Shown piece after piece: positions 53,217 to 63,950 of a stretch of 64,000 nucleotides of DNA (position 1 is the stretch's first letter; each line of letters starts with the position of its first letter). This DNA is from Gammaproteobacteria bacterium. Lineage in GTDB: Bacteria; Pseudomonadota; Gammaproteobacteria; Pseudomonadales; Pseudohongiellaceae. The notes under the pieces are model-generated. The model saw nothing but the letters and a program-made list of their open reading frames with translations, was not told where the DNA came from and did not search any database. Both the position numbers and the translations under genes were made by a program. The stretch spans positions 31,829 through 95,828 of the forward strand of contig JAURWS010000013.1 in NCBI GenBank assembly GCA_030654835.1, given 5' to 3'.

Positions 53217-55808
53217 ATGCGCATGGATCAATTGACCAGCAAGCTGCAGGCGGCTCTCTCTGACGCCCAATCATTGGCGGTAGGCCACGACAACAATTTT
53301 ATCGAACCCGCTCACCTGATCGCGGCGCTACTGGATCAGAAGGGTGGTTCTGTGCGTCCTTTGTTGTCGCAGACAGGATTCAACATTGCCGATCTGCGTA
53401 CCCGCCTGCAGCAGCTGATTGATCGCCTGCCCAAGGTGCAGGGCAATGCTGGCGATGTCAGCCTCTCCAATGAGCTTGGTCGACTGATGAATCAGGCCGA
53501 CAAGCTGGCGCAGAAAAGTGGTGACAAGTTCATTTCCAGCGAGTCCATCGTGCTGGTGGCCATGGGTGACAAGGGCGAGCTGGGAAAACTGCTCAATTCC
53601 TTTGGTGTGAGCGAGAAGGCTTTGGAGAATGCCATTGCCAATCTGCGTGGTGGCGACAAGGTCACCGACGCGGGAGCTGAGGATTCCTGGCAGGCACTCT
53701 CGCGCTTCTGTGTGGATCTCACCGAGCGTGCTGCCAATGGCGAACTCGATCCGGTGATTGGTCGCGATAGCGAAATTCGCCGCACCATCCAAGTTCTGCA
53801 ACGCCGCACCAAGAACAACCCGGTGTTGATCGGCGAGCCTGGCGTCGGCAAGACCGCCATTCTGGAGGGGCTGGCGCAGCGCATCGTCAACGGCGAGGTG
53901 CCGGAGGGATTGAAGAACAAGAAAATTCTCGCACTTGATATGGGTTCGCTGATCGCCGGTGCCAAGTATCGAGGCGAATTCGAGGAGCGCCTGAAAAGCG
54001 TGCTGAATGAGCTTTCCAAGCAGGAAGGGTCGGTCATCCTCTTTATTGACGAGTTGCACACCATGGTTGGTGCGGGCAAGGCCGAGGGTGCGATGGATGC
54101 TGGCAACATGCTGAAACCTGCGCTGGCTCGTGGTGAGCTGCACTGCGTGGGCGCCACGACGCTCGACGAATACCGCAAGTACATCGAAAAGGATGCCGCG
54201 CTGGAGCGTCGCTTCCAAAAAGTGCTGGTTGATGAGCCGAATGAGGAAGATACGATCGCTATTCTCCGTGGTCTCAAGGAGCGCTATGAGGTACACCACG
54301 GAGTGCAGATTTCTGATGCGGCCATCATTGCCGCTGCGCGCTTGTCTATGCGCTACATTCCCGATCGCCAGCTCCCTGACAAGGCGATTGACCTGATTGA
54401 CGAGGCAGGGAGTCTGATTCGCATGGAAATCGACTCCAAGCCTGAGGAAATGGATCGTCTGGAGCGCCGCCTGATTCAACTGAAGATCGAGCGCGAAGCT
54501 CTCAAGAAAGAGGAAGATGAAGCCTCTCGCAAGCGTAAGGAGAAGCTGGCAGATGAGATCAAGAAACTTGAGAAAGAGTTTTCAGATCTTGAGGAAATCT
54601 GGAAGGCTGAGAAGGCCTCGGTGCAAGGGGCGCAGTCCATCAAGAGCAATCTGGAGCGTGCGCGCAATGAGCTTGAGCTGGCGAGACGTGCGGGAGACCT
54701 GGCGCGCATGTCAGAACTGCAGTACGGCATTATTCCCAATCTGGAGAAGACGTTGGACATGTCGGCCCAGGCCGAGATGATGGACATGCGCCTGCTCCGT
54801 AACCGGGTGACCGAGGAAGAGATCGCCGAAGTGGTCTCACGTTGGACCGGCATCCCCGTCTCCAAGATGCTGCAGGGCGACAAGCAGAAGCTGCTAGCAA
54901 TGGAGGACTCGCTGCACAAACGCGTCATCGGTCAGCACGAAGCCGTGTCGGCGGTGGCCAATGCGGTGCGCCGCTCGCGGTCGGGTTTGTCCGACCCGAA
55001 TCGCCCCAATGGTTCCTTCCTGTTCCTTGGCCCGACAGGCGTGGGCAAGACGGAATTGTGCAAGGCGTTGGCGGAGTTCCTCTTTGACACGGAAGAGGCG
55101 ATGGTGCGTATCGACATGTCCGAGTTCATGGAGCAGCACTCTGTGGCTCGCCTGATAGGTGCGCCACCCGGTTATGTGGGGTATGAAGAAGGTGGATATC
55201 TCACCGAGGCCGTGCGTCGTCGTCCTTATTCCGTGCTGCTGCTGGATGAAGTGGAGAAAGCCCATCCTGATGTCTTCAACATTTTGTTGCAGGTGATGGA
55301 TGACGGGCGTCTGACGGATGGTCATGGCCGCACGGTGGATTTTCGCAACACGGTCATCGTGATGACGTCGAACCTCGGATCTGATCGTATTCAGGAGATG
55401 ATGAGTGAAGGCGTGCCAGACGAGAGAACCTACGAGCGCGTGAAAACCGAGGTGCTCTCGGTGGTGGTTCGACACTTCTCGCCAGAATTTGTGAACAGGA
55501 TCGATGAGACAGTGGTGTTCCACCCGCTGCTGAAATCACAGATTCGTGGTATCGCCGATATTCAGATCGAGTTGCTCAACAAGCGCTTGCAGGACAACGA
55601 TCTGAGTCTGGAAGTCAGTGAAGCAGTGCTGGAGAAAATTGCCGATCTGGGCTATGACCCAGTATACGGTGCCCGCCCGTTGAAGCGGGTCATTCAGAAC
55701 CGTATCGAAAATTCACTGGCGCAACAAGTGATCAAGGGTGACTACGAGCCCGGTGATTGTATCTACATAGATGTCGAGGATGAGCAATTCAGCTTCAGAA
55801 AAAAGTAA
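53217..55808 (+). CDS. clpB: ATP-dependent disaggregase ClpB
   Basis: An 863-aa Hsp100 chaperone that pulls polypeptides out of aggregates with DnaK. Clp N-domain (1-145), first AAA+ ring with Walker A GEPGVGKT and Walker [10 protein letters not shown], the ClpB-specific coiled-coil middle domain (about 410-525, rich in [22 protein letters not shown] sequence), second AAA+ ring with GPTGVGKT and [10 protein letters not shown], and a C-terminal D2-small domain. Length is standard (857-865). GAGGTGAAG lies before ATG 53217. The upstream sigma-32 promoter fits heat induction. Confidence 0.98.
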   Translation: MRMDQLTSKLQAALSDAQSLAVGHDNNFIEPAHLIAALLDQKGGSVRPLLSQTGFNIADLRTRLQQLIDRLPKVQGNAGDVSLSNELGRLMNQADKLAQKSGDKFISSESIVLVAMGDKGELGKLLNSFGVSEKALENAIANLRGGDKVTDAGAEDSWQALSRFCVDLTERAANGELDPVIGRDSEIRRTIQVLQRRTKNNPVLIGEPGVGKTAILEGLAQRIVNGEVPEGLKNKKILALDMGSLIAGAKYRGEFEERLKSVLNELSKQEGSVILFIDELHTMVGAGKAEGAMDAGNMLKPALARGELHCVGATTLDEYRKYIEKDAALERRFQKVLVDEPNEEDTIAILRGLKERYEVHHGVQISDAAIIAAARLSMRYIPDRQLPDKAIDLIDEAGSLIRMEIDSKPEEMDRLERRLIQLKIEREALKKEEDEASRKRKEKLADEIKKLEKEFSDLEEIWKAEKASVQGAQSIKSNLERARNELELARRAGDLARMSELQYGIIPNLEKTLDMSAQAEMMDMRLLRNRVTEEEIAEVVSRWTGIPVSKMLQGDKQKLLAMEDSLHKRVIGQHEAVSAVANAVRRSRSGLSDPNRPNGSFLFLGPTGVGKTELCKALAEFLFDTEEAMVRIDMSEFMEQHSVARLIGAPPGYVGYEEGGYLTEAVRRRPYSVLLLDEVEKAHPDVFNILLQVMDDGRLTDGHGRTVDFRNTVIVMTSNLGSDRIQEMMSEGVPDERTYERVKTEVLSVVVRHFSPEFVNRIDETVVFHPLLKSQIRGIADIQIELLNKRLQDNDLSLEVSEAVLEKIADLGYDPVYGARPLKRVIQNRIENSLAQQVIKGDYEPGDCIYIDVEDEQFSFRKK

Positions 55809-56200
55809 GAGACACGGACCCTGCGGTCAGTCTGCAGATTATTTAAACGCTTGACATTGCCACAATTGGTGGGAAAATTGGCAGCGTTTTTGGTTTGCAG
55901 ACTGATCAGATCAATCCCCCACCCGATCTGCTTCAGTGGTTGTCCGGCAAAAAAATACCGGACACCATGACTACCCTAGGTGTCAAACAACGTCCACCTT
56001 AGGCTCCGCACGTTACCGCGTAGAGAGCCGCCCGGAGTCAACCAGGATTCAGTCGAGTCATGCTTTTGCTCGGCTACTGGTTGGTGTCTCCCAGAATCTA
56101 TTATCAGTCAGTATGGTCATCGTCGCTTCTCGCAGGCGACTTCGTTGCTATTGCAGCGTGCGATGGTGGCTCAATAATCGACATGACAGCACAGAGGTCT
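55809..56200 (+). promoter_or_regulatory. Leader region of ilvI-ilvH with hairpins
   Basis: This 392-base gap precedes ilvI. TTGACA at 55851-55856 is a perfect -35 box, but the hexamer 17 bases on (AAAATT) is a poor -10. A perfect hairpin TGTCCGG-10 nt-CCGGACA lies at 55941-55964. Further on, GGCTC...GAGCC and CTCCG...CGGAG (about 56000-56036) could pair in overlapping ways. The structure recalls an attenuator, but I see no leader peptide rich in Val, Leu or Ile. No gene is evident. Confidence 0.4.
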
Positions 56201-57931
56201 ATGAAAGTGGAATTATTATCCGGCGGTGAAATGCTCATGCGAGCGTTGCACGACGAAGGCGTTGACATGATTTACGGTTACCCTGGTGGTGCCGTGTTGC
56301 ATATTTATGATGCCCTGTTCAAACAGGACAAGGTCGAACACATTCTCGTGCGTCATGAGCAGGCAGCGACTCACGCTGCCGACGGCTATGCACGAGCGAC
56401 CGGCAAGCCCGGCGTGGTGCTGGTGACCTCGGGCCCCGGCGCTACCAATGCAATTACCGGAATCGCCACGGCCTTCATGGATTCAATCCCCATGGTCGTT
56501 ATCTCCGGCCAGGTTCATAGCTCGCTCATCGGTTCCGATGGCTTTCAGGAAACTGACATGGTCGGTATCTCCCGTCCGATCGTGAAGCACAGCTTCATGG
56601 TGCAGAACCCGGAAGACATCCCCATGATCGTCAAGAAGGCCTTTTACATTGCCACGACTGGCAGGCCCGGGCCTGTTGTCATTGATATTCCGAAGGATGC
56701 GACTGATCCAGCCAAAAAGTACAAGTACCACTATCCGGAGTCGGTCAAGTTGCGCTCTTACTCGGTGCCCGGCAAGGGGCACACCGGGCAGATCAAGAAG
56801 GCAGTGGAGATACTTCTAGCCGCCAAACGTCCGATTATCTATACCGGTGGTGGCGTGGTGCAGGGTAATGGCAGCGACCTGTTGAGGGAGTTGGCGCGGC
56901 TGCTCAACTATCCTGTGACTAATACTTTGATGGGATTAGGGGCTTACCCGGCGACTGATCGTCAGTTCCTTGGCATGCTCGGCATGCATGGCACCTATGA
57001 GGCCAACATGGCGATGCATTTCAGCGATGTCGTGTTGGGTATTGGTGCCAGGTTCGATGACCGTGTCACCAACAATATTTCCAAGTTCTGTCCTGGAGCC
57101 AAGATTCTGCACGTGGACATTGACCCTGCTGCCATTTCGAAAACAGTGTCGGCCGATGTTCCTATCGTCGGTTCAGTGACCAGTGTGCTTGAGGAGATGC
57201 TGGAGCTGATCAAGCAATCGGACTCTCGTGTCGATACGCAATCACTGGACTTGTGGTGGCAGCAGATCGAAGGCTGGCGTGCGAAAGACTGCCTGAAGGT
57301 CACCCCTGCGGACAACGATGTCATCAAACCGCAGCAGGTTATTCAGTGTCTTTATGAGATCACCAACGGTGACGCCTATGTGTCTTCTGATGTCGGTCAG
57401 CATCAGATGTTTGCCGCACAGTATTACAAATTTGACGAGCCTCGCCGTTGGATCAACTCCGGGGGCCTGGGCACCATGGGGTTCGGATTCCCTGCCGCCA
57501 TGGGCGTACAGTTGGCATTTCCGGATGCGGTTTCCGTCTGCGTGACTGGGGAAGGCAGCTTCCAGATGAATCTGCAGGAGTTGGCAACCTGCATGCAGTA
57601 TCGACTGCCAGTGAAAATTGTCTGCCTGAACAATGAGGCTTTGGGCATGGTGAAGCAGTGGCAGGACATGCAGTACGGCGGTCGCTATTCGCACAGTACT
57701 TATTCCGAGTCGCTGCCCGATTTTGTCAAACTGGCAGAGGCCTATGGTCATGTCGGTATTCGAATCGAGAAATTATCGGACCTCAAAGAGAAGATGACCG
57801 AGGCGTTTGCACTGAAGGACAGACTGGTGTTCATCGATGTTCTGGTTGACCCGATGGAACACGTTTATCCGATGGCTATCGCTGGCGGTGCAATGAAAGA
57901 TATGTATCTGAGCAAGACGGAGAGAACCTGA
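56201..57931 (+). CDS. ilvI: Acetolactate synthase large subunit
   Basis: A 576-aa thiamine-diphosphate enzyme that condenses two pyruvates (or pyruvate plus 2-oxobutyrate) in valine, leucine and isoleucine synthesis. ThDP glutamate region [18 protein letters not shown] and [20 protein letters not shown] region GLGAYP...GMHGTYEAN, and the ThDP/Mg motif [16 protein letters not shown]...[12 protein letters not shown] are complete. ATG 56201 has AGAGG close by; ATG 56183 is an equal alternative and the frame stays open further upstream without family similarity. The small subunit follows after one base. Confidence 0.95.
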   Translation: MKVELLSGGEMLMRALHDEGVDMIYGYPGGAVLHIYDALFKQDKVEHILVRHEQAATHAADGYARATGKPGVVLVTSGPGATNAITGIATAFMDSIPMVVISGQVHSSLIGSDGFQETDMVGISRPIVKHSFMVQNPEDIPMIVKKAFYIATTGRPGPVVIDIPKDATDPAKKYKYHYPESVKLRSYSVPGKGHTGQIKKAVEILLAAKRPIIYTGGGVVQGNGSDLLRELARLLNYPVTNTLMGLGAYPATDRQFLGMLGMHGTYEANMAMHFSDVVLGIGARFDDRVTNNISKFCPGAKILHVDIDPAAISKTVSADVPIVGSVTSVLEEMLELIKQSDSRVDTQSLDLWWQQIEGWRAKDCLKVTPADNDVIKPQQVIQCLYEITNGDAYVSSDVGQHQMFAAQYYKFDEPRRWINSGGLGTMGFGFPAAMGVQLAFPDAVSVCVTGEGSFQMNLQELATCMQYRLPVKIVCLNNEALGMVKQWQDMQYGGRYSHSTYSESLPDFVKLAEAYGHVGIRIEKLSDLKEKMTEAFALKDRLVFIDVLVDPMEHVYPMAIAGGAMKDMYLSKTERT

Positions 57932-57932
57932 G

Positions 57933-58424
57933 ATGAGGCACATTATTTCCATATTGCTGGAGAATCAGCCTGGCGCCTTGTCACGAGTGGTCGGCCTGTT
58001 TTCTCAACGCAATTACAACATCGAGTCACTGACGGTGGCTCCTACCGATGATCATACGTTGTCACGATTGACAATTACGACCATTGGCGACGACCGCAAG
58101 ATTGAGCAGATTACCAAACATCTCAACAAGCTCATTGATGTGGTCAAACTTGTTGATCTTACTGAGGGGGCGCATATCGAGCGCGAGCTGATGCTGATCA
58201 AGGTGAAAGCAACAGGTGTTCAGCGTGATGAGATCAAGCGTACTGCGGATATTTTTCGTGGTCAGATCGTGGATGTGACCAACACGATCTATTGCATTCA
58301 GCTGGTAGGCACCTCTGAGAAACTGGATGGCTTTCTTGCGGCGATCAGTGGCACTACTGTCCTTGAGGTGGCGAGGACGGGAGTGTCTGGAATCTCCAGA
58401 GGCGAGAAAGTATTGAGTGCTTGA
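57933..58424 (+). CDS. ilvH: Acetolactate synthase small (regulatory) subunit
   Basis: A 163-aa regulatory subunit. N-terminal ACT domain with RHIISILLENQPGALSRVVGLFSQRNYNIESLTVAPT, the valine-binding region, then a second ACT-like domain. It activates the large subunit and gives valine feedback inhibition. The start lies one base after the ilvI stop (TGAGATG), so the two are coupled. An intrinsic terminator follows 22 bases downstream. Confidence 0.97.
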   Translation: MRHIISILLENQPGALSRVVGLFSQRNYNIESLTVAPTDDHTLSRLTITTIGDDRKIEQITKHLNKLIDVVKLVDLTEGAHIERELMLIKVKATGVQRDEIKRTADIFRGQIVDVTNTIYCIQLVGTSEKLDGFLAAISGTTVLEVARTGVSGISRGEKVLSA

Positions 58425-58446
58425 TTGTTGGTAAATCTGATCGAAT

Positions 58447-58472
58447 AAAAAAGGGCCGTTTGGCCCTTTTTT
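58447..58472. terminator. Bidirectional intrinsic terminator between ilvH and ilvC
   Basis: AAAAAAGGGCC-GTTT-GGCCCTTTTTT is a perfect 11-bp stem with a GC core and T-runs on both strands. It sits between the convergent ends of ilvH and ilvC and should stop transcription from either side. Confidence 0.92.
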
Positions 58473-58500
58473 ATTTCTTCACTTCTGCAGCAAACGGCAA

Positions 58501-59970
58501 TCAGATTACTTTTTTCATTGCTGTCATGTAAGAGCGTAGTTTCTTGCCGATGATCTCGATAGGGTGATTGCGAATGTCTTGATTCACCGTGATAAGTTCA
58601 GCGTTGTCCACATTGTTGTCTTTCAGGCTCAGACCATTACCGATCACATCAACATCGATCTTCGCCATGAAATCTTTGAGCAAGGGAACGCAGGCGTGAG
58701 AGAACAGGTAGCAACCGTATTCAGCGGTATCGGAAATGACCTTGTTCATTTCGTAGAGCTTCTTGCGGCCGATCAGATTGGCAATCAACGGGGTCTCGTG
58801 CAGAGACTCGTAATAAGCTGATTCTTCAATGATGCCGCTGTCAGTCATGGTTTCGAACGCCAGTTCAACGCCCGCTTTGAGCATGGCAACCATGAGGATG
58901 CCCTTGTCGTAGTATTCTTGCTCGCTGATGGCCATGGTACCTGCAGTGGATTTCTCGAATGCCGTCTCGGCTGTGGCTGCACGCCAAGTCAACAGTTTCT
59001 CGTCGTCGTTGGCCCAGTCTTCCATCATGCCGGTGGAGAACGCGCCGCTGATGATGTCGTCCATGTGCTTCTGGTAGAGAGGTGCCATGATTTCTTTGAG
59101 CTCGGCTGCAAGGGAGTTGGCAACGAGCTTTGCTGGATTGGACAAACGGTCCATCATGTTGGTGATGCCGCCATGCTTCAGCCCCTCAGACACGACTTCC
59201 CAGCCATGTTGCATCAGTTTGGATGCATAGGCAGAGTCAATACCCCTCTCAACCATTTTGTTGTAGCAGAGGATTGTACCAGTCTGGAGCATGCCGCACA
59301 GAATAGTCTGCTCGCCCATGAGATCAGACTTCACTTCTGCAATGAAAGAAGACTGGAGGACGCCCGCACGGTGGCCGCCGGTTGCTGCGGCGTAGGCTTT
59401 GGCAATCTGCAGTCCATCGCCTCGTGGGTCATTCTCAGCGTGCACGGCTATCAGAGTGGGAACACCGAAGCCGCGTTTGTACTCTTCACGTACCTCGGTA
59501 CCTGGGCATTTTGGCGCCACCATGACTACAGTCAGATCTTTGCGGATCTGCATGCCTTCTTCGACGATGTTGAAGCCGTGCGAGTAGGCCAGGCAGGAAT
59601 CTTTCTTCATCAAAGGCATGATTTCTTTGATAACAGGTGTGTGCTGCTTGTCGGGTGTCAGGTTGAGAACGAGGTCAGCAGAGGGGATCAGTTCTTCGTA
59701 GGTGCCGACTTTGAAACCGTTCTCGGTCGCGTTCTTCCAGGACTGACGCTTCTCGGCGATCGCAGCTGCGCGCAAGGTGTAGGAAATATCCAAACCGCTG
59801 TCGCGCATGTTCAAGCCCTGATTAAGGCCTTGGGCTCCGCAGCCGATGATGACGATTTTCTTGCCCAGCAAGCAGTTAACACCGTCAACAAATTCGCTTC
59901 TGTCCATAAAGCGGCATCTGCCCAGTTGTTGCAGTTGCAGCCGCAAGGGGAGGGTGTTGAAGTAATTCAT
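58501..59970 (-). CDS. ilvC: Ketol-acid reductoisomerase, class II (long form)
   Basis: A 489-aa enzyme that isomerises and reduces acetolactate to dihydroxyvalerate with NADPH. Length and duplicated C-terminal knotted domain identify the class II (enteric/plant-like) form rather than the 330-340-aa class I. N-terminal [25 protein letters not shown] and the cofactor motif [21 protein letters not shown] followed by [16 protein letters not shown] match E. coli IlvC closely. Divergent from ilvY, which in E. coli activates it. Confidence 0.97.
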   Translation of the reverse strand: MNYFNTLPLRLQLQQLGRCRFMDRSEFVDGVNCLLGKKIVIIGCGAQGLNQGLNMRDSGLDISYTLRAAAIAEKRQSWKNATENGFKVGTYEELIPSADLVLNLTPDKQHTPVIKEIMPLMKKDSCLAYSHGFNIVEEGMQIRKDLTVVMVAPKCPGTEVREEYKRGFGVPTLIAVHAENDPRGDGLQIAKAYAAATGGHRAGVLQSSFIAEVKSDLMGEQTILCGMLQTGTILCYNKMVERGIDSAYASKLMQHGWEVVSEGLKHGGITNMMDRLSNPAKLVANSLAAELKEIMAPLYQKHMDDIISGAFSTGMMEDWANDDEKLLTWRAATAETAFEKSTAGTMAISEQEYYDKGILMVAMLKAGVELAFETMTDSGIIEESAYYESLHETPLIANLIGRKKLYEMNKVISDTAEYGCYLFSHACVPLLKDFMAKIDVDVIGNGLSLKDNNVDNAELITVNQDIRNHPIEIIGKKLRSYMTAMKKVI

Positions 59971-60119
59971 GGTGGTTCTCCAGTGTCAGTGTTTGATGGA
60001 AATGAATTGGTTTTACTTGCTCTCTGACACGTCACTCGCAGATGTTCACAGAGCTTTTCCGAAATATTGGCGCGAATGATAGGTGATTCTTTTAGTTGCG
60101 TAAAACGATATATCTGCAA

Positions 60120-60148
60120 CAATATATTTCATTTTATGAAACATATTG
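60120..60148. promoter_or_regulatory. Likely IlvY operator between ilvC and ilvY
   Basis: Thirteen-base arms CAATATATTTCAT (60120-60132) and ATGAAACATATTG (60136-60148) form an inverted repeat with one mismatch around TTT. A second pair, GTTGC (60095-60099) and GCAAC (60116-60120), flanks 16 bases just to its left. The site lies 26 bases before the ilvY ATG and 150 bases before ilvC, where a LysR-type activator of a divergent pair normally binds. Confidence 0.65.
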
Positions 60149-60174
60149 GATCCCATAGCACTACCGAGGTTGAG

Positions 60175-61086
60175 ATGGAAATCAGAGAGCTGCAATTGTA
60201 CCTGCATCTGAGCAAGAGTCTGCATTTCGGCAAGACCAGCAGGGAGCTGCATGTCAGCCCTTCCAGCCTGACCAGAACTGTTCAGAAGCTTGAACATGAG
60301 GTCGGGCAGACTCTCTTCGATCGAGACAACCGTACAGTCACTTTGACGTTGGCGGGTATTAGATTCCGCGAGTATGCGATACAGGCGCTGGATAATTGGG
60401 TTGCACTGAAACGTGAATTGCAGCAGCAGTCTGACCAACTGTCAGGGAGGCTGAGCATATTCTGCTCCGTTACCGCTAGCTATAGTTTCCTGCATGAATT
60501 GCTGGATGAGTTCAGGGCCAGATATCCCGCAGTCGAGATTCAACTTCGTACGGGTGATACAGCTGCGACGATCCAGCGTATTCTTGACGAGGAAGAAGAT
60601 GTGGGGATTGCAGCTCGTCCCGACACACTCCCCGATAAACTGTGTTTTCGTGTCATCAGACAATCGCCGCTGGTGTTCATTGCCCCAATATCAGCCAGCC
60701 CTCTGAGAGACATGCTGGACGAGAGCCTGCAATCAGGGGCTGATTTGCCATGGGAACGAATACCGTTGGTGCTCTCTGAGTCGGGCCTGGCTAGAGCCAG
60801 GGTGAATCTTTGGTTTCGTGAGCGACAAATTCGGCCGAATATATATGCCCAAGTCAGTGGTAATGAGGCGATAGTCAGCATGGTGAGTCTGGGGTTCGGT
60901 GTGGGAGTCGTGCCTCTGTTGGTCGTTGAAAACAGTCCAATCAGGGGGAAAGTCGAAATTCTGAAAGTCGAACCGCAATTGGAGCCATTTTCGATAGGCT
61001 TGTGCACTATGCGGCGTAAATTGAATAGTCCGCTGATTAAGGCATTTTGGGATCTCTCTCAAGAGCATGTGGCCAATTTAACTTGA
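60175..61086 (+). CDS. ilvY: LysR-type activator of ilvC
   Basis: A 303-aa LysR regulator. The helix-turn-helix (HLSKSLHFGKTSRELHVSPSSLTRTVQKLEHEVG) and the effector-domain segments LSIFCSVTASYSFLHELLDEFRARYPAVEIQL and ISASPLRD, IYAQVSGNEAIVSMVSLGFGVGVVP closely match E. coli IlvY, which responds to acetolactate and acetohydroxybutyrate. Divergent position from ilvC agrees. ATG 60175 follows GAGGTTGAG; earlier in-frame codons lie across the operator and are unlikely to be translated. Confidence 0.95.
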   Translation: MEIRELQLYLHLSKSLHFGKTSRELHVSPSSLTRTVQKLEHEVGQTLFDRDNRTVTLTLAGIRFREYAIQALDNWVALKRELQQQSDQLSGRLSIFCSVTASYSFLHELLDEFRARYPAVEIQLRTGDTAATIQRILDEEEDVGIAARPDTLPDKLCFRVIRQSPLVFIAPISASPLRDMLDESLQSGADLPWERIPLVLSESGLARARVNLWFRERQIRPNIYAQVSGNEAIVSMVSLGFGVGVVPLLVVENSPIRGKVEILKVEPQLEPFSIGLCTMRRKLNSPLIKAFWDLSQEHVANLT

Positions 61087-61205
61087 CCACTACCGTCGCT
61101 TAGTTGCGAGCCTTTTCGAAATCAGGAAGTGTATAATCCCGGCACAGTAATATTGTTATTTTCTGAATTGTCAGCTGCTCAATCTCCTGAGGAAACACTT
61201 GCACT

Positions 61206-62030
61206 ATGGATAATGGGAACGATAAAGATCACGAGCATAGTCTCATTCCGATTGATGAGCACGAGGAGGTTGTATCGGAAGATGGCAAAAAGATTCGTCG
61301 ACGGGGCATTTACTTGTTGCCGAATCTGCTGACGCTGGGAGCTTTGTTTGCTGGGTTTTACGCGATAATCGCAGGTATGGGGGGTAACTTTAATGAGGCA
61401 GGCTGGGCCATCCTTATTGCTTCTGTACTGGATGGATTGGATGGCCGTGTCGCCCGCATGACTAACACTCAAAGTGCATTTGGGGCTCAGTTCGACAGTC
61501 TTTCTGACATGGTTTCATTTGGTGTGGCTCCTGCACTGATTATTTTTAGTTGGGCGTTGTCTTCGCTGGGGGAGGCTGGCTGGGCAGCAAGTTTCATTTA
61601 TATCTCCTGTGCAGCGTTGCGTCTGGCGCGGTTCAATGTGCAACTGGGGACTGTGGATAAACGCTTTTTTGTGGGTTTGCAGAGCCCGGTTGCGGCAGGA
61701 TTGGTAACGTTTGTCGCTTGGGCTGGTTACAAGTATGGCATCGAAATTACGCCTGCAGTGGCATTTGGGACTGCAGTGCTTACTGCTTTTACTGGAATTT
61801 TGATGATTTCAAACTATCGCTATTTCAGTTTCAAGGAAATTCACTTCAAAGGCACAGTGCCCTATGTCGTCTTTCTAATGGCGGTCGTGTTGTTGGTGGT
61901 GATTGCACAGAATCCACATGAAGTGCTGTTGACTATGTGTGTTCTGTACGCGGCGTCAGGTCCGGCCATCTGGCTTTACCGAATGCCCTCTTCAAAGCTT
62001 CGGAAGTCGAGTCCAAAATCCTCTCTATGA
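61206..62030 (+). CDS. pssA: CDP-diacylglycerol-serine O-phosphatidyltransferase
   Basis: A 274-aa membrane enzyme of the CDP-alcohol phosphatidyltransferase family (type II PssA). The motif D-G-x2-A-R-x8-G-x3-D-x3-D is present as DGRVARMTNTQSAFGAQFDSLSD. About seven hydrophobic segments follow an acidic 30-residue N-terminal tail (HEHSLIPIDEHEEVVSEDG). It makes phosphatidylserine, precursor of phosphatidylethanolamine. Placement beside the ilv genes is known in other Proteobacteria. Confidence 0.94.
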   Translation: MDNGNDKDHEHSLIPIDEHEEVVSEDGKKIRRRGIYLLPNLLTLGALFAGFYAIIAGMGGNFNEAGWAILIASVLDGLDGRVARMTNTQSAFGAQFDSLSDMVSFGVAPALIIFSWALSSLGEAGWAASFIYISCAALRLARFNVQLGTVDKRFFVGLQSPVAAGLVTFVAWAGYKYGIEITPAVAFGTAVLTAFTGILMISNYRYFSFKEIHFKGTVPYVVFLMAVVLLVVIAQNPHEVLLTMCVLYAASGPAIWLYRMPSSKLRKSSPKSSL

Positions 62031-62113
62031 ATTAGTTGGGTTTCGTTCAGCGGTTGGAAGTTATGTGGTCCGTAAAAAACTCAAATAGTGGTTTTTCCAC
62101 AAAGGTAGCCAAA

Positions 62114-63157
62114 ATGTTGATCAAGCCCCCATCAGATATACGACCTTCCGAAATTACGCCAGAGAGCGTGTATCTTAATCGCCGTCAGTTCATCGCTTCT
62201 GGTTTGGGGGTTGTGGCAGGAGGCGTGGCGTCCAGTTTGCTACCTAGTGCCAGTATTGCAGCCGCAGGAGATGGCCTAAGAGCAACGGCTCCGAGTGACA
62301 TGGCCCGAGCGGCGCCAGCAGCCTGGTGGGGGTCAAAATTTGAGGCTATAAAACCAGTCGATACTGCTGGTGGCTTCTATACGAGTGAGTCTCTTACTCC
62401 CTACAGGGATGTAATTTCCTATAACAATTTCTATGAGTTTGGGACCGACAAGGGAGATCCGATTGCCAATTCCGGTGACCTCAAGGCCGACCCATGGTCC
62501 ATTGCGATTGAGGGGGAGGTGGAAAAGCCTGGAGTTTACACATTGGAGGATATTTTAAAGCCCCATGACCTTGAGGAGCGCATCTACCGTCTACGATGTG
62601 TTGAAAGATGGTCGATGGTAATACCGTGGGTGGGTTTTCCGCTGGCGGATCTAATCAAGCGCTTTCAGCCGACCTCCAAGGCAAAATATGTAGAGTTTCT
62701 GACATTGCATGATCCGCAAAGCATGCCCGGTCAGCGCTCTCGTTTTACGACCATCGAATGGCCCTATAGAGAAGGGCTCAGAATGGATGAGGCGATGAAT
62801 CCGCTCACTTTGCTTGCGGTTGGAGTGTACGGTAATTACCTTCCCCCCCAAAATGGCGCGCCTATCAGGCTGGTTGTGCCGTGGAAGTATGGATTCAAGA
62901 GTATTAAGTCTATTGTTAAAATTCGCTTCACTGAGAACGAGCCCGCAACAAGCTGGAATATGCTTGCTCCTGAAGAGTATGGTTTCTATGCCAATGTGAA
63001 CCCTTCTGTGCACCATCCTCGTTGGCGTCAAGATATGGAGACAAGATTGCCTCAGACACTGCTGAGCAGTTCTCGGAGCCCGACGCTTTTGTTCAATGGA
63101 TATGCAGACCAAGTGGCATCCATGTATATGGGAATGGATTTGGCCAAGCTCTACTGA
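62114..63157 (+). CDS. msrP: Periplasmic methionine sulfoxide reductase, molybdopterin subunit
   Basis: A 347-aa MsrP (YedY). The twin-arginine signal [22 protein letters not shown] shows export in folded form with its molybdenum cofactor. The cofactor-binding Cys lies in [19 protein letters not shown], and the family block [17 protein letters not shown] is present. It repairs oxidised methionines of periplasmic proteins using electrons from the membrane subunit encoded next. ATG 62114 has GGTAG nearby; upstream in-frame codons (from 62063) would put 17 residues before the present start. Confidence 0.95.
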   Translation: MLIKPPSDIRPSEITPESVYLNRRQFIASGLGVVAGGVASSLLPSASIAAAGDGLRATAPSDMARAAPAAWWGSKFEAIKPVDTAGGFYTSESLTPYRDVISYNNFYEFGTDKGDPIANSGDLKADPWSIAIEGEVEKPGVYTLEDILKPHDLEERIYRLRCVERWSMVIPWVGFPLADLIKRFQPTSKAKYVEFLTLHDPQSMPGQRSRFTTIEWPYREGLRMDEAMNPLTLLAVGVYGNYLPPQNGAPIRLVVPWKYGFKSIKSIVKIRFTENEPATSWNMLAPEEYGFYANVNPSVHHPRWRQDMETRLPQTLLSSSRSPTLLFNGYADQVASMYMGMDLAKLY

Positions 63158-63181
63158 AGCAGGCGTTAAAGCGGTGTATGC

Positions 63182-63796
63182 ATGTATAGTCTGCTGAGAT
63201 GGCTCGTTTTCTCCGTATGCCTTCTCCCGTTTGTCGCGATGGCGGCAGGCGTCTTTCGTAATACCCTTGGGCCCGACCCTGCGGATGAATTGGCTATTGG
63301 GACAGGTTTATGGACTCTAAGATTCCTGTTGCTCTCGCTCGCGATTACACCGATAAAGAATGTCACCGGGTGGACTAAGTTATTCCCATTCAGGCGTACA
63401 TTCGGATTGTTCGCCTTTTTTTATGGCTCCCTGCACTTTATTACCTATCTCGCTTTCCTTTTGCAATTTCGGTGGTCTGAGATATTGAGCGACATACTTG
63501 AGAGGCCTTACATCACGGTGGGGTTTGCGGCCTATGTAATTCTCTTGGTGCTCGGATTTACGTCGAACAAAGTAAGTATTCGAAGTTTGGGGCGTCGCTG
63601 GAAGCAGGTGCATAGCCTTGTGTATGTTGCAAACATATTAGGGTTGCTGCATTTAGTTTGGATTTTGCGATCCGATCTTTCGGAAGCTGTATTTTATGGT
63701 ACTATCCTGCTCCCGCTTTTGTTGTGCCGTGTTTATATAGCTTATGTAAAACGACGCTCAAAACAGCAAATTTTGTTCAGGCGCGGCAAGGACTAA
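63182..63796 (+). CDS. msrQ: Heme-binding membrane subunit of the MsrPQ system
   Basis: A 204-aa integral membrane protein with about six hydrophobic segments. Heme-ligand candidates are the His in FYGSLHFITYLAF and those in KQVHSLVYVANILGLLHLVWIL, and SLAITPIKNVTG is typical of the ferric-reductase-like YedZ/MsrQ family. It passes electrons from the respiratory chain or cytosolic flavin to MsrP. It starts 24 bases after msrP, so they form an operon. Confidence 0.95.
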   Translation: MYSLLRWLVFSVCLLPFVAMAAGVFRNTLGPDPADELAIGTGLWTLRFLLLSLAITPIKNVTGWTKLFPFRRTFGLFAFFYGSLHFITYLAFLLQFRWSEILSDILERPYITVGFAAYVILLVLGFTSNKVSIRSLGRRWKQVHSLVYVANILGLLHLVWILRSDLSEAVFYGTILLPLLLCRVYIAYVKRRSKQQILFRRGKD

Positions 63797-63811
63797 TTTT
63801 TTAGCGATTTA

Positions 63812-63828
63812 TTAGAAAAATTTTCTAA
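63812..63828. promoter_or_regulatory. AT-rich palindrome, likely UP element
   Basis: TTAGAAAA-A-TTTTCTAA is a perfect inverted repeat eight bases upstream of the -35 box of the first stable-RNA promoter. Its A/T runs fit an UP element contacted by the RNA polymerase alpha subunit. It might also help end the msrQ transcript. Confidence 0.5.
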
Positions 63829-63836
63829 AAATCAGC

Positions 63837-63864
63837 TTGCAAGAGAACGAATTAGACCTATAAT
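63837..63864 (+). promoter_or_regulatory. Stable-RNA (rRNA-type) promoter P1
   Basis: TTGCAA at 63837-63842 and perfect TATAAT at 63859-63864, with a 16-base spacer and a GCGCGCCC discriminator directly after. The GC-rich discriminator is typical of stringently controlled rRNA and tRNA promoters. The transcribed gene lies beyond the window. Confidence 0.8.
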
Positions 63865-63950
63865 GCGCGCCCTTGTGACGACATGTGCAAGGGTTAGAGG
63901 GAAGCGGAAAGCGAGTTTCCCGGGCAGTTGAAAGATTTCAAAATCTTCTC

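Noticed and set aside
56112..56229. Possible ilv leader peptide starting MVIVASRRR
   Set aside because: It overlaps the ilvI start, lacks runs of branched-chain codons and has no ribosome-binding site, so it does not fit an attenuation peptide.
58918..60027. 369-codon open frame on the plus strand opposite ilvC
   Set aside because: ilvC is certain; the antisense frame has no recognisable domain and no ribosome-binding site.
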